64,000 bases of DNA, taken from Dastarcus helophoroides (taxonomy: Eukaryota; Arthropoda; Insecta; Coleoptera; Bothrideridae). This document shows, in pieces, positions 63,171 to 64,000 of this stretch; the stretch's first letter is position 1, and every line of letters starts with the position of its first letter. The notes beneath the pieces are model-generated. The model had not been told where the DNA came from. It made no database searches and saw only the letters and a list, made by a program, of their open reading frames with translations. Both the position numbers and the translations under genes were made by a program. The stretch lies in NCBI GenBank assembly GCA_028583605.1, contig CM053327.1:43886559-43950558 (forward strand). Direction: 5' to 3'.

Positions 63171-64000
63171 AGAGTCCTACAAAGTTACGGTAACGTTATG
63201 CTTGCTGTCGTCGCTTTCAGATTATTAATTTACGTAGAAAATGGGGAAAGGTTACTTCCATGTCATTAATAATAGGTGAAAATCCTTTGTGTTTCATGTA
63301 AGTTATTTGTTTACAAACTTCTTAGAATTCTCAGTAAGTAAAAATCACAATTCTGGCGTGCGAATATTGCGCTTGTAAAATTGAATTTTCAATTGTATTC
63401 TGCAGAGTATCAAAGAGTAAGGAATGTTACCGTCATTCCGAATTCAAACGATTTCAATGCATAAGCTAGCCCTCAGTGTGCCAAACAAGCAAAATCTGCA
63501 TAATCGAGTAGTTTCAGATCAAAACGTCTACTAGTCGCGCACAGAGTACGAGCAAAGTTTTCTGTCGGATAAATTGGGAATATCGAAGTTCAGAGCTTTC
63601 GAACGTAGCTTAGCCAATATTATATCTCCATAATATATCTTTAGATTCCAAGCTCCGTACATTTTCAACGTGTCACGTTACATCCGATACCGAGCTCATC
63701 CCTGTTTATCTATATTAGGTGCCTTATATACGACGAAAAGATAAAAAAAAAAGATGAAAGTTGCAAATTGATAAGGAGGTGCGGATCGCCGGCTACAGCC
63801 TTATTGTTATGCATAGAGGGCGGAATATGAAGACGGCAAACTCACTATTTACTGTTTGCCCATAAATCTCTTGTATTTCAACAGGGGCGAGAGTGGCGTG
63901 AAATTTGATCAACGCCCAGAATAGACTTGAAATCAGTTTTACTGACGAAGTGGTTACGTAAAAACCGAACAAATGCAAATATTGAAATTCTCAGCGTTCG
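63171..64000. other. Apparently unique DNA to the window edge
   Basis: No repeats recognised. Moderate CpG content (for example 63540-63640). The 61-codon minus-strand frame near the end has no recognisable domain. It could be intergenic or intronic. Confidence 0.4.

Overview
The window is eukaryotic nuclear DNA, almost certainly arthropod and most likely insect. It is AT-rich and CpG is not depleted. It carries tRNA-derived SINE copies, an RTE-like LINE 3' tail, a hAT-type element with a perfect 8-bp target-site duplication, and a decayed mariner-like DDE transposase of the kind common in insects. No complete protein gene is present. Nearly all long open frames are translations of tandem repeats. 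The species cannot be named from the sequence alone.

Layout. 1-1338 is a homopyrimidine CTT-rich tract. 1339-4230 is mostly unique, with family-C repeat fragments, a CpG-rich patch (2999-3290) and AT-rich degenerate repeats. 4238-10925 is a complex satellite (about 747-bp, then about 436-bp units) built from inverted half-units. 10945-13560 holds short mobile elements (D, E, C, SINE A) and an inverted-repeat element. 13700-17195 is a GAAATTTC-rich satellite that flips strand near 14.9 kb. 17204-17445 is a foldback copy of element D. 17446-20600 is mostly unique, with a duplicated hAT-like element and a SINE. 20605-25550 is a pentamer array of the form GAGAN, in blocks with N = C, A or G. 25560-31640 is unique sequence with a transposase remnant, two SINE families, element C interrupted by element D, and a LINE tail. 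31665-35030 is a 15-bp AT-rich minisatellite. 35040-39655 holds a candidate 36-nt exon, a duplicated element with long hairpins, and a CpG-rich possible promoter. 39850-43690 is a higher-order repeat with 20-24-bp CpG palindromes and a 149-bp tandem array derived from a LINE 3' end. 43677-49440 holds element D5 and a candidate first coding exon (44509-44580). 49440-54200 and 58012-60240 are a 22-bp near-palindromic satellite that includes a near-identical 1,822-bp tandem duplication. The remainder holds SINE B, elements E, F, H and D, and an 889-bp non-autonomous hAT element.

The best coding evidence is two plus-strand exon-like segments with good splice signals: a 36-nt microexon at 35794-35829 and an ATG-initiated phase-0 exon at 44509-44580. 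They may mark the introns and 5' end of one or two large genes whose remaining exons lie outside the window.

The most interesting system is element D. It is a family of about 90-150 bp (184-242 bp when inverted-dimeric) with a hammerhead-like hairpin core. Three insertions are bounded by 9-11-bp direct repeats. One is confirmed against an empty-site paralogue, another against paralogues of the repeat it interrupts.
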